Shown here piece after piece: positions 24,515-34,079 of a stretch of DNA of 64,000 bases (positions are counted from its first letter, which is position 1; each line of letters starts with the position of its first letter). Made by a program: the position numbers and the translations under genes. Below the pieces are notes generated by a model that was not told where the DNA came from, searched no databases, and was given only the letters and a program-made list of their open reading frames with translations. The stretch lies in the NCBI GenBank assembly GCA_954871275.1, contig OX940979.1, positions 50,215,144 through 50,279,143 on the forward strand. Direction: 5' to 3'. Origin of the DNA: Leptopterna dolabrata. Taxonomy: Eukaryota > Arthropoda > Insecta > Hemiptera > Miridae.

Positions 24515-24775
24515 CACTCAAGATGAAATCGTGAAAACCCATTTCAAAGAATAAAAACGGAGTTATTGAAATGTTGTCTATTTCCACTAATACACGAAAA
24601 ATACACTGTCATACCGGTTTCGGTGATCAAACCGTCGTCAGTATTGTTGTTGGCAGTTATTGTTTGTTACTGATGATGGTCTGACCATCGAAACTGGCAT
24701 AACAGTGTATTTTTCTTGTATTAGTGGAAATAGACAACCTTTCAATAACTCTGTTTCTATCCTTTGAAATAGCTG
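24515..24775. mobile_element. Foldback-family element immediately beside a host exon
   Basis: AACTAAATCACTCAAGATGA, then CCCATTTCAAAGAAT, introduces arms with GTCTATTTCCACTAATACAC and CGGTTTCGGTGATCAAACC and their diverged inverse, ending TTCAATAACTCTGTTT. It is related to 7470-7670. It lies in the intron about 30 bp downstream, in gene sense, of the RASGEF1 exon donor. Confidence 0.7.
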
Positions 24776-24808
24776 ACGATCATGATAATGATTCACATGT
24801 CGACTCAC

Positions 24809-24955
24809 CGTTCGTTTCAGCCTGGAAATTGGTGACATGTTCAGGCCGGCTATGATGGCCATCAGCGAGTTGAAGTTGCCAATGTTGAAACACTCCCTGG
24901 CGGTTTCCACCCAGAACTCGACAACCCTCACGCGTTGTTTTTTACTCTTGATGTG
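24809..24955 (-). CDS. RASGEF1: RASGEF1-like Ras/Rap GEF, internal exon (CDC25 domain, downstream part)
   Basis: This 147-bp exon (49 codons, phase 0 at both ends) is read on the minus strand. The acceptor is TGTTTGTTTCCAG just above 24955, and the donor is ACG|GTGAGTCG at 24809/24808. Its translation contains VEFWVETARECFNIGNFNSL followed by MAIIAGLNMSPISRLKRT, the highly conserved CDC25-homology segment of the RASGEF1 family, in which the helical hairpin region opens the Ras-family nucleotide site. The exon joins in frame to the one at 43941-44171. RASGEF1 proteins are cytosolic exchange factors, with Rap2 as reported substrate for mammalian members. Exons for the remaining C-terminal part should lie below 24809 but I could not recognise them. 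Confidence 0.92.
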
Positions 24956-25012
24956 CTGGAAACAAACAGAATACGGAATATATTGAGGTGTCTGAATCAC
25001 AATAATGTGCAA

Positions 25013-25608
25013 GCTGCAAGTTTCAAATAAAATTCAGGTAAAAATTGTACCGTCAACACTTCACTTTCTCGAGGTATTGCATATATAACCATGTGCATTA
25101 AGGAGAAACAGATCATTAAGACACATGTGCCTGACGTTTTAACGGGATTTTCGATGGGAAACATTAATTGTTAGGGCCTTACACGTAGATGACCGGACGT
25201 GAACAACAACTTGGTTTTGAAGAGAACTACCTAACCACGCATAGGTACCTATATTACCGTATTCGCTAACAAATATCGATCAGCCGACTCAATATTATGT
25301 TACCAGTAGGTTGATTTGAATGTAAACTGCTCTATAGATACAAGTGGGGAATAATAATATGTATTTTTCTCCAAATCCCACACAATTTAGGGACGATTCA
25401 AGAAACCACAGCAAACTCAGACTCATGTAAAACACCGGGTCAAGTCTTTTATTGGGAAATGGGACGTTCTACAAAGCTGAGTCGCCCCTCTAGCACGCGA
25501 CAAACGTCGGAGTAAAAAATTGGGAAGGGATGATTCATTCTGCTGAGTTTATGTTCGCTTATCGTTTTAACCTCTGTTATCAAGAAAATGAAGGAGAGTA
25601 GGAAGAAA
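25013..25608. other. Intronic sequence, nothing recognised
   Basis: AT-rich intronic DNA upstream of the R1-related copy; no open frame or repeat could be assigned. Confidence 0.4.
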
Positions 25609-26365
25609 AACGCTGCAAATTATTACACAGCAGTTAACGATTTAACTGTATAGATGCCTCTTCTCTGTTTTCTTTGGTCAATACCTACCCACGAACCCCC
25701 CCCCCCCCCCCAATCACCAGGAAAGTCCTAAATAGAGTGCTGGAGCCGTCCCGGGAATTACAGATTCATAAATATGCGGTGGATTCAAGAATTATATCAC
25801 TAATTATTCGTTGTTTTGAATGAAGCATAACGTTTCCTCAAGTTACCAAAGTACCTGTCAACAAAATCCAACATAACCATAATTTTCCGAGTGAAATAAT
25901 ATCAAGGAACAACCAACTCGATTTCATAAAGCCGTGCGCGATTATAATCAGGTGATCCCTAGCAATGAGTCACGCCCATTTGATTCACGATCATGTTGAC
26001 GAAGCTTTTCGGTGCTAATTTCAGGGCCTTACTGTGAACAAACGGGTGGACGTATAATGCTCCGGGTGATATAAATTATTTAAAATCTTAAAAAAATACA
26101 AGACAAATTAAATTAACCCCGAGCTTCGCGGACCAACTAGACCCAAAATGGGACCCAGAAACCAAATTTCGTTAATTTTCGTTCATGTTAACTAAGGAAA
26201 TTGCGAGGTAAGGCGGACGGACAGAATTATTTTGTATTCCATATTCGGATTATTCGTACCTTGAAACAAAAAACAAACATTGGTATCAAACTTGGAGGGG
26301 GGATTATTTTCTGTTCCCCATGCTTGATTCCAAAGGTTCGTTATTGAAAATACTACCGAAACAAA
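25609..26365 (+). repeat. R1-related repeat (subfamily b), copy at 25.6 kb
   Basis: Begins AAACGCTGCAAATTATTACA and shows the subfamily-b landmarks ATAGATGCC, CGGGAATTACAG and GAATGAAGCATAACGTTTCC. It then has the common R1 half (ACCAACTAGACCC, CGGACGGACAGA) and decays at TTCGTTATTGAAAATAC, TACC. Confidence 0.65.
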
Positions 26366-26870
26366 AATGGAGCTGATTACATTCTGAAGAAACTGGAGAT
26401 CAAGAGCGACGACGCTTCTAGTGATTTCAATTATGAGTTTAATATGACAAATAATAATAACAATGGAAATCACAGACAATGAAACTGAGACAGAATTTTA
26501 TATTTTTCAATTCCTCGTCCGGTGCGAGTGCTTATGAACTACTTCATCACAGAATCGCAAGAGCGTGCAGCTAGATGCTTGCATAAGGGGAATGCAAGAC
26601 GAGAACCCCCTGCCAAACAGGGAAATAATCCACCAATATTATGTCTAATAATCTAATAATTTCCAATAATCGACCAATATTATGTATAAATAAAGAAATG
26701 TCACGCTCCTGTCTGTTAAACTGGAGAGGGTGTGACTACCCAATGATTGTACAAGTGAGGAGTATGCTCTATTTGGGGGTAGAAATAGAACAAACGCTAA
26801 AATGGGGCAAACAAATGCGACGAAATATGCAGAGAAATCCGTAATTTTCTGACAATACCTACCAAAAATA
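26366..26870. other. Intronic sequence, nothing recognised
   Basis: Contains CCAATATTATGT direct repeats at about 26634 and 26677 and short open frames only. Confidence 0.4.
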
Positions 26871-27486
26871 AACGCTGCAAATCCCTGCACAACGGTTTAT
26901 TATTTTGTACAGAATACCCTTCTGTTACAGATCACAGCTCTCTGTATAGGTAACCCGTCTATATAATATAATGTACTACTCTATACATATTATGTGGATC
27001 GCAGATCCTCCTTAGGTTAGTACCTACGTACGTACAACGAGTACTGGGTACCTACCTAAATCACGAGTTAATGTTGCTAAAATAATTCTGTCGATGACAA
27101 ACAGTAACTAAAACGGCAAAAAGAAACACAAATAATGAAGTTTTGAAGGGAAATTCTGCGTAGATCACTGTTTTCTGTGATCAATACCTATAATGAACCG
27201 TTGTGTAATAACTTGCCCATCAATAATACTTCAACGGTTGTTCAAGTGGCAAAAGTACCGATCAACTAAATTCAGCCCCTTCTTGGTAGATGAACCGTTG
27301 TGTAATAATTTACCGTTGTGTAATAATTTGCCGTTGTGTAATAATTTACCGTTGTGTAATAATTTGCCGTTGTGCAATAAATTACCGTAGTATAATAATT
27401 TGCCTTGGTGCAATAATTTACCATTGTGTAATAATTTACCCATCAATAATTAATATTTCAGCGTTTGTTCAAGTTTCAGAAGTACC
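26871..27486 (+). repeat. R1 copy E, left half, interrupted by the Polinton
   Basis: AACGCTGCAAATCCCTGCAC and the usual R1 order continue to GTTTGTTCAAGTTTCAGAAGTACC, where the Polinton begins. The unit resumes at 40765 with AGTACCTACCAACAAAATCC. The final AGTACC (27481-27486) is the left copy of the 6-bp target duplication. The 18-bp block is expanded (27290-27440). Confidence 0.9.
27285..27445 (+). repeat. 18-bp minisatellite inside R1 copy E
   Basis: About nine units of CCGTTGTGTAATAATTTA and close variants lie head to tail, the reverse-strand counterpart of the array in R1 copy B. It lies within 50-200 bp of the Polinton insertion point. Confidence 0.85.
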
Positions 27487-27783
27487 AGTAGTATATAAAA
27501 TGGGTCTTCTGGCCCGATTTTGAGATGAGGCCTCTGGCCCCCGATTGTTGAGCTGGGGCTTCTGGCCCGACCGTCGAGCTGGGGTTTCTAGCCCGTCAAC
27601 TGAAAGCGAGGCATTGGGTGTCGGGAACCAAACTCTGAATTTTCAAGCTTGAGAAAAAAAGAAAAATGAAAAATGAAAAATGGGGGGAAAAAATGAATAA
27701 ATAAATAAAAAAAAAAAAAATGAAAAAATAAAATAAAAATGAAACAGGTGAGAGAAAATTTTTGTTTGAGATCGCGCAGAAAA
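27487..27783 (+). repeat. Polinton left terminal inverted repeat
   Basis: It pairs with 40537-40764. Differences are one C in a C-run, single-base changes, and a left-only A-rich block at about 27660-27728. It opens with a TATA-like TATATAAAA 3 bp from the terminus. Four imperfect 25-28-bp subrepeats, each starting TCTGGCCCG or TCTAGCCCG, begin at 27508, 27533, 27561 and 27587. Confidence 0.95.
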
Positions 27784-28003
27784 TTGGTTGATTGATTGAA
27801 TCTCGCAGCGAGCTTTTATTTCAAAATAATCTGGATCCCAGTTTCTCCCGGGGATCCCTGACGGTAGAATTAAAACCCACTCGAGCTCCTTGTCCAGCGG
27901 TCCAGACGTGCTTATCGACTTCCTGAGTGATCACTTAGTCATCAAAAAAACGCAGCAGGACCAGTGAGTTGCAAAGAGCGGTACAGATCGGATCGGATAG
28001 ACA
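27784..28003. other. Polinton 5' region between TIR and polymerase promoter
   Basis: No reading frame is supported. Contains palindromic TCCCGGGGATCCC near 27855 and a TGAGTGATCACTTAG dyad near 27923. It may hold binding sites for replication or transcription proteins; this is inference. Confidence 0.35.
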
Positions 28004-28033
28004 TTTATAAGCGTGCTAGTGTCCTTTTCAATC
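28004..28033 (+). promoter_or_regulatory. Candidate TATA/initiator core promoter for the polymerase gene
   Basis: TTTATAAG (28004-28011) is followed 24 bp later, start to start, by an initiator-like TCAATC (28028-28033). An ATG at 28130 opens an 8-codon frame that ends at a strong 5' splice site, CACAAG|GTAAGG (28153/28154). An AG at 28383-28384 would return to the polymerase frame 30 nt before its ATG. This suggests a TATA-driven transcript with a small 5' intron. It is a sequence-based hypothesis only. Confidence 0.4.
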
Positions 28034-28189
28034 ATCAAGTAGGTACCTACATATTATCAGTCAGTTCGAACAAACGGTTTATGCACGGGAGTGAACAACA
28101 AAGTGGTTTTTAGTGCAAATTAAAGGTTCATGGATGGATTACCACGTCACAAGGTAAGGCTTAAACAGTTTACCCCTCCCACCACACAC

Positions 28190-28300
28190 AGCTTGTTCCT
28201 GATTGGTTCATAATGACGTCACTTTCTATCATGATTATTGCTTGATGTTGATTGGCTAATAGTGACGTCACTATTGCTTGATGCTGATTGGCCAATCAGT
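28190..28300 (+). promoter_or_regulatory. Triple CCAAT (inverted) and double CRE array upstream of the polymerase gene
   Basis: Inverted CCAAT boxes occur as GATTGGTT (about 28201), GATTGGCTAA (about 28249) and GATTGGCCAA (about 28286). TGACGTCA sites occur at about 28213 and 28263. The last two units are a direct repeat of about 36 bp (ATTGCTTGATGYTGATTGGC). CRE and CCAAT sites are bound by CREB/ATF and NF-Y type factors in animals. The array lies 115-225 bp before the polymerase ATG. Confidence 0.6.
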
Positions 28301-28302
28301 AA

Positions 28303-28409
28303 ACCGTCGAGTTTCGCCAGGGTAAAGAACTGCACGTCTCTGTACCCATAAGTACCTACTGTTCGGACCGTCGAGTTTCGCCAGGGTAAAGAACTGCACG
28401 TCTCGGTAC
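28303..28409 (+). repeat. 43-bp direct repeat in the polymerase leader
   Basis: Two copies (28303-28345 and 28367-28409) differ at one base and are offset by 64 bp. Each contains TCGAGTTTCGCCAGGGTAAA. The second ends 5 bp before the polymerase start codon. Each also carries an acceptor-like TTTCGCCAG|G. Confidence 0.85.
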
Positions 28410-28414
28410 GAACC

Positions 28415-31400
28415 ATGCCTCCAAAACGCGAGATGCAAAACTCTTCCTCTAAAACAACCCGTCCTTGTAAGGATGAAAATAATGCAGCATATAAATATTG
28501 TAGTATATGTTCGTTATATAGATCAAAGAGTCAATTCGCACGACATTTAAAATCGAAAGCCCATAAAAATAATATTATTAAAAATGAAAAAAAATATAGT
28601 AAAAGCTATTTTGATCCTAAAGCTGAAGCCTCTGCTATTTCTCTTACTAGGAAAAAAGATACAAGGGTAAACCCTCAACAGAAAAGCCTTGATTTCACAC
28701 GTTACATGAAATTACCCGAATACACAGATAGTTTAACACCGTTTATCAGTAGAAAACCAACAAGACCTGCCAAAGTCGCTACAAGCCGTGCTTCTGTTCC
28801 ACCCCAGGATCTGCCTGAAGATTTATTACAATATTACAATGTTCCAACCATGATAACGCCTTTCGCTGATACTCCTCCCCACACAAATCTTCTTTTCCCT
28901 TCCCCTCCTGTAAGAAAAGTCCACCCAGATAATAATCGAATTGTTGGTTTGTTGGGTGAAAATCCATGCATCTCTAACAAACCACCTAAAACCTTTGAGC
29001 AATTTAGGGGTTGTATGACAAATTTGTCTGGCAGTACCACTATTAAATCAAATCCCGAGGAAAAAATTAATTCCCATGAATCGAGAGAGGATGCTCTGAA
29101 ACGTATTTCTAAATCGATATTTGATGCAGATTCTCAAGAGGAACTTTCCACACCTCACTCTCCGCCAAAAGAAATCCTAGCAGATAAGGATAGAATCGTA
29201 ATCAAATTAGTTAAAGACCCTATTACTAATCAATATAAGGTTAGTACAAACTCCACAGACATACCCCCTAATTCTCACACTGATGGTCCCTCTCTAATGA
29301 GTGTGAATTCTAAAAAACATTGTTCTACATGTAATATTCTGGTGACAAAATCAAATTGGGCTCGGCATATCAAATCTGTAAAACATGTAGGCTCCCAGAA
29401 CTCTATGATTCCAAATACTTCCCCTCCTCAGATGCAAGATAAAAAAATATGTTCTTCCTGCAATTTGTCGGTAACAAAATCAAATTGGACCCGTCATATC
29501 AAATCCAAAAAGCACATTAGCAACACCGTATCAAATCAAGAAAATTTGAATGATGCGTTTTCAACAGAAGAGGAAATCACCATCAACTCTCAGTTCAAAA
29601 AGATTATGTGGACTTATATTAAAGGTTCCATTGACATACCTGCATTCTTGGAGTCGTTAAAGAATCCGATGATAGACAAACTCATGGAATATTGGGTTTT
29701 GAATCCATCAATCAAATTGCAGGTAAGCCTGGAAGCAACTTATTCTCGTGAAAAAATTGACGGGGAAACCCAATACACAGAAATGTACTTCCATACAAAA
29801 TCTGACGTTATTACTACAAATATTAATTTAAATGATGTTATAGAACAAAAATTTGATGATTTAAAACAAAGAGAATCACAGCACCAACCTGCAGCAGGCT
29901 CAGGGTGGTCATTATATAGACCTAAAAGACTTATTCTCAGCTTGAGCAAATATAACCCTTTGAGTGGTAGTTCTTACATAGAGTTGCCCAAATGGATTTC
30001 AGATAAAAAAGCTTGTGTAAACGTTCATAATACTTCGGATAATTTGTGTTTTGCTTATTCTATATGCTGTGGTATTAATGACAAGAGGAAAAACCCTCAG
30101 AATGTTAGCCATTATAAACACCAAGTAAAAGATGAAATATTCAGAGGATTTCAATATCCCATGACACTTGATAATATCCCCAAGTTTGAGAAAAAGAGTC
30201 AAAATGGCTACCCAGGATATCCTAGTATGGCTATCAATGTTTATGAGGTCTCAGGGAAAGAAATCAGACCTATTGTGATATCAACTCAACGAGCTGCTGA
30301 AAAAGATATAGATTTGTTATACTTGGTTAATGAAAACAATGGTCATTATGTATACATAAAAAACCTATCTCGATTAGTTAGGACGCAAATCACCAAGCAT
30401 AAGCAAACTATTGAAATTTGCAGAAGATGTTTGGTTTCTTTCAATAGTAAACGGCAACTTGCTGAGCATTCGGAATATTGTGGTGAGCATCAACCTGTGA
30501 AACCCACTATGCCGACAGAGGGCAGCACATTAGAATTTCAAAACTTTATCAACAAATTCGAACACCCATACGTTATTTATCTCGATTTTGAATGTTTATT
30601 GCATGACCAAAAAAATAATAATAAAAATGACCAAAATGAATCCTTTACAATGAAAACTAAAAAACATATTCCTTATGGATTTACCACATATTTGGTATCT
30701 AGGGTGGATGGGAAAATTCACAAACCTTATTGCTATAGGGCAAAAAATCAAGCTGAACTTGAATACGTACCCCTCAGGCTCATTGAGAAACTTCATGGAA
30801 TATTGAAATTTATCGCAAAAAAATATGAAAATTCAAAACCGATGAAGTTAACCGATGAAGAGGAAAGACATTTTCAATTATCAAACGTATGCCATATTTG
30901 TGATAAAGAAATTGAACTAGGAACAACAAAAGATAGAGATCATTGTCATCTGACCTCAAAATTTTTAGGAAGTTCACACCCCGAATGTAACCGACGCAGG
31001 CAACTCGTTACAAATATTCCAGTTGTTTGCCACAATCTATCTGGTTACGACTCGCATCTCTTCATAAAAGAACTATTCAATTATGGAAATGAAAAAAATC
31101 AAACTACAGTGCTCGCTAATTCTGAGGAAAAGTATATAACCTTCTCAAAGAACATGGTTAAATTGAGAAAGGGATACTTGAAATTGAGTTTTATTGATAG
31201 CTTTAGATTCATGTCAAGCTCTCTCGAGAAACTAGCGCAGAATTTGAAACCAGAAGAATTCTCGCATCTTAATGCATTTATCAAGGACAACTCTGTTTGT
31301 GGGAAATATTTTCATAGAGAGAAAAATGATGAAAATAAACTGTTTAGCATCCTAAGAAGAAAAGGGGTATTCCCTTACGAGTTTGTGAACAGTGTTGAAA

Positions 31401-33049
31401 AACTTGATCATGATAGAACACTTGCTCCTGAAGATTTCTACGATTCGCTAAACGAATCGAATATAAACTCCAATGATTTCAATCATTACCTCCACGTATG
31501 GAATAAACTGAAAGTCAAAAGTTTAGGAATTTATTCTGATTTGTACAATATTCAGGATGTTTTGCTGCTAGCAGATGTATTCGAAAATTTTCGTAACGTT
31601 TGCTTAGCTAATTATAAACTTGATCCTGCACATTACACCACAGCTCCATCACTCGCTTGGGATGCAATGTTAAAATCAACGAAAATAAAACTAGACCTAA
31701 TTGTAGACTATGATATGTATTTATTAATTGAAAAGGGTATTAGAGGAGGTATTTCCCAGTGCTCGAAAAGATACGTGAAAACCAATAACCGGCACATCAA
31801 AGATTACGATGATACGAAACCGGATAGTTATCTAAGTTACATAGATGCGAACAATTTGTACGGGTGGGCATTATCCAGGTCACTCCCGTACAGAAAATTT
31901 GAGTGGGTTCCTCCAACGCTTCATGATATTGAATCTTGGAAAAAAATAATTGAAGGATACCACGATAACAATCAACAAGGTTATATATTCGAAGTTGATT
32001 TACATTATCCTCAAAGGCTTCATGATTCACACAGAGATCTCCCATTAGCTCCAGAGCACTACAACCAAAAGTTGTGTACGACCCTCTACGATAAAAAACG
32101 ATACGTTGTACATATTGATAATTTGAAATTGTATATGAGTCAGGGTTTAGAAATTACAGCCATTCACCGCGTTATAAAATTCGAACAAAAACCGTTTATG
32201 AAATCCTACATAGATTTTAATACCTCTAAACGAGCTAACTGCTCGAACGATTTCGAAAAGGATTTCTATAAGCTTATGAATAATTCCGTATTTGGTCGCA
32301 CAATGATGAATTTACGTAAACGTCAAGATATTAGGCTGTGCAACGAAAAGAAGGCATCCAAATTAGCGAAAAAACCAACGTTTTCTAGATTTACGATATT
32401 CGATGAAGATTTCCTAGCGTGCCACATGACCCGAAATAAAATAAAATTTAATCAACCCCTATACTTGGGATTTTCGGTTCTCGATTTATCCAAACACCTG
32501 ATGTATGATTTCTTCTACAATAAACTAAAACGATACGATCCTAATTTAAATCTTTGTTACATGGATACAGATTCGTATTTCGTAGAAACAACCATCGATC
32601 CCCATCAAATAATTAAGGAGAACTCGGATGAATTTGACACGAGTGACTATGATAAAACACATACCTGTTACAGTTCAAAGAATAAAAAGGTGATTGGGAA
32701 ATTTAAGGATGAGCTGAACGGTGCTCATCTCTCTGAATTTTGTGGCTTGCGATCCAAATTATATAGTTATTCGTACGTTGAAAAAGAGGATGAGGTTTCT
32801 AATCAGGTAAAATGTAAAGGGATAAAAAAGAATATTGTAAAACAAACTATAGGAATGGATGATCTAAAATCATGCCTCTTTGAGGGAAAGGAACAGTATC
32901 GTAAGCAAAATTTGATACGTAGTTATAAACATACCTTATACTCAATAACAATGAACAAAAAAGCTCTCAATTCGGATGACACCAAACGATTTACTGAGGA
33001 AAATAAAATTAGTACTTTGCCTTGGGGTCATTACAAAATGCTAAAATGA
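28415..33049 (+). CDS. POLB: Protein-primed family B DNA polymerase (pPolB), 1544 aa
   Basis: The Polinton replicase, expected to copy the element by protein priming. Exonuclease motifs: Exo I LDFECLL (723-729), Exo II HNLSGYD (873-879), Exo III YNIQD (1044-1048). Polymerase motifs: A YIDANNLYGWAL (1142-1153), B KLMNNSVFG (1286-1294), C YMDTDS (1382-1387), all intact. The N-terminal extension is unusually rich: three C2H2-like fingers (about 29-50, 303-324, 346-367; each C-x2-C ... RHxKSxxH), an OTU/papain-like region (about 532-652, with NLCFAYSI and GHYVYIKN) and a further Cys/His motif (669-689). An endonuclease VII-like cluster sits between Exo I and Exo II (CHICD ... DHCHLT ... HPECNRRR, 826-861). 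The ATG has a good context (ACCATGC). An upstream in-frame stop at 28349 fixes the unspliced start. AATAAA lies 7 bp after the stop. Confidence 0.97.
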   Translation: MPPKREMQNSSSKTTRPCKDENNAAYKYCSICSLYRSKSQFARHLKSKAHKNNIIKNEKKYSKSYFDPKAEASAISLTRKKDTRVNPQQKSLDFTRYMKLPEYTDSLTPFISRKPTRPAKVATSRASVPPQDLPEDLLQYYNVPTMITPFADTPPHTNLLFPSPPVRKVHPDNNRIVGLLGENPCISNKPPKTFEQFRGCMTNLSGSTTIKSNPEEKINSHESREDALKRISKSIFDADSQEELSTPHSPPKEILADKDRIVIKLVKDPITNQYKVSTNSTDIPPNSHTDGPSLMSVNSKKHCSTCNILVTKSNWARHIKSVKHVGSQNSMIPNTSPPQMQDKKICSSCNLSVTKSNWTRHIKSKKHISNTVSNQENLNDAFSTEEEITINSQFKKIMWTYIKGSIDIPAFLESLKNPMIDKLMEYWVLNPSIKLQVSLEATYSREKIDGETQYTEMYFHTKSDVITTNINLNDVIEQKFDDLKQRESQHQPAAGSGWSLYRPKRLILSLSKYNPLSGSSYIELPKWISDKKACVNVHNTSDNLCFAYSICCGINDKRKNPQNVSHYKHQVKDEIFRGFQYPMTLDNIPKFEKKSQNGYPGYPSMAINVYEVSGKEIRPIVISTQRAAEKDIDLLYLVNENNGHYVYIKNLSRLVRTQITKHKQTIEICRRCLVSFNSKRQLAEHSEYCGEHQPVKPTMPTEGSTLEFQNFINKFEHPYVIYLDFECLLHDQKNNNKNDQNESFTMKTKKHIPYGFTTYLVSRVDGKIHKPYCYRAKNQAELEYVPLRLIEKLHGILKFIAKKYENSKPMKLTDEEERHFQLSNVCHICDKEIELGTTKDRDHCHLTSKFLGSSHPECNRRRQLVTNIPVVCHNLSGYDSHLFIKELFNYGNEKNQTTVLANSEEKYITFSKNMVKLRKGYLKLSFIDSFRFMSSSLEKLAQNLKPEEFSHLNAFIKDNSVCGKYFHREKNDENKLFSILRRKGVFPYEFVNSVEKLDHDRTLAPEDFYDSLNESNINSNDFNHYLHVWNKLKVKSLGIYSDLYNIQDVLLLADVFENFRNVCLANYKLDPAHYTTAPSLAWDAMLKSTKIKLDLIVDYDMYLLIEKGIRGGISQCSKRYVKTNNRHIKDYDDTKPDSYLSYIDANNLYGWALSRSLPYRKFEWVPPTLHDIESWKKIIEGYHDNNQQGYIFEVDLHYPQRLHDSHRDLPLAPEHYNQKLCTTLYDKKRYVVHIDNLKLYMSQGLEITAIHRVIKFEQKPFMKSYIDFNTSKRANCSNDFEKDFYKLMNNSVFGRTMMNLRKRQDIRLCNEKKASKLAKKPTFSRFTIFDEDFLACHMTRNKIKFNQPLYLGFSVLDLSKHLMYDFFYNKLKRYDPNLNLCYMDTDSYFVETTIDPHQIIKENSDEFDTSDYDKTHTCYSSKNKKVIGKFKDELNGAHLSEFCGLRSKLYSYSYVEKEDEVSNQVKCKGIKKNIVKQTIGMDDLKSCLFEGKEQYRKQNLIRSYKHTLYSITMNKKALNSDDTKRFTEENKISTLPWGHYKMLK

Positions 33050-33056
33050 ATTTTAT

Positions 33057-33062
33057 AATAAA
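33057..33062 (+). terminator. Polyadenylation signal AATAAA after the polymerase gene
   Basis: AATAAA lies 8 nt after the last base of the polymerase stop codon. No other candidate is seen before the next gene. Confidence 0.5.
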
Positions 33063-33287
33063 TATATTAGGTATTTTGCACGTCATAGGAAAAACAAATA
33101 TCACACAAAAAATATTCTTGAACAATATTCTCAACGGGTGAAGCTCCTTGCACGAGAAGACCTCGGAGAGCCAGAACTCGGAGTAGTCTCGAATCGAACA
33201 CGTCTTGTTCCCTTCATTTTGAACCTCATTTTCTATGTGTTGGTTTTGTAAATGCATACTTATAAGAAGATAGAACATAAAACAATA

Positions 33288-34079
33288 ATGTCACTCTTCA
33301 AGATATCCGGTACAGGCTCAAAGTTGAGCTTACGGATGGAGCATCCTATTCATTTGGATGAGCATAAGGATTATTCCCTCGGTCTTATAGGATTTTATGG
33401 TAAAAATTGTATTGAAAATATTTCTGAACCTATACAAGTGGTGTTTACAGGAAGTGATGATGATGATGAGCGAACATTGTACATAGGTAGTGGGAATTAC
33501 TCGATAGAAAAGATTGAAAATATGCTCATAGGTTTTATTAAATCGAATTATACAAATCTTGCAGTGCTTGCTAGTAATAAAGATCTGTATTATCTTCGTG
33601 TAAACGAAACAACTGCTAGAGTTGAAATGAAGATGCCAGTTGATGTTGGTTTGTTCCCTTCATCGTCTGAACATCGTAAAAATTTAGGTTATTTGTTAGG
33701 GTTCTATCAAAGAAAATCAAATGTCTCGTTTTATTTTAAATCAAATACTCACTATGAAGCAAACTCATACCCAAGGTTGGAACCTTTCAAAGTTATTGAA
33801 ATTCATTGCAACTTGATCAAGCCTGCTGTTATTAATCATCAGAATGATCCTCATTCCCACCAGGAAGCAGATATCCTACACATGTTCTATCCTAAAACTG
33901 AGCAGATTAAATTTGGTTCCCTGATTGCAGAACAACCTGTTCAAATTAACTACCTTGATATCAATAAGAGCGTGAAGTCAATTCAGAAAATCGACTTGGT
34001 ACTCAAGAACGAATCTGACACCGAAATCAATTTTTTGGGAACTGATTTGACTGTGTACCTGAAATTAATCGAAAAATGA
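33288..34079 (+). CDS. Predicted penton / minor capsid protein (single jelly-roll), 263 aa
   Basis: Located between polymerase and integrase. It shows the pattern I associate with the Polinton/adintovirus penton-like protein: a beta-rich chain with GSGNYSIEKIENML (68-80 region), LGYLLGF (133-139), VIEIHCNLIKPAVIN (169-183), a PVQINYLDIN strand (217-226) and a C-terminal INFLGTDLTVYLKL (247-260). Penton proteins form the vertex capsomers. I chose the ATG at 33288: it has A at -3, and the shared ATAAGA motif (33262-33267) would otherwise lie inside the gene. An ATG at 33252 adds 12 residues. The stop overlaps the integrase ATG (ATGA). The family call is from pattern, not from a search. Confidence 0.7.
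   Translation: MSLFKISGTGSKLSLRMEHPIHLDEHKDYSLGLIGFYGKNCIENISEPIQVVFTGSDDDDERTLYIGSGNYSIEKIENMLIGFIKSNYTNLAVLASNKDLYYLRVNETTARVEMKMPVDVGLFPSSSEHRKNLGYLLGFYQRKSNVSFYFKSNTHYEANSYPRLEPFKVIEIHCNLIKPAVINHQNDPHSHQEADILHMFYPKTEQIKFGSLIAEQPVQINYLDINKSVKSIQKIDLVLKNESDTEINFLGTDLTVYLKLIEK

Noticed and set aside
33009..33278. Minus-strand 89-codon frame between polymerase and penton genes
   Set aside because: Overlaps both neighbours' control regions, is antisense to all element genes and has no recognised domain.
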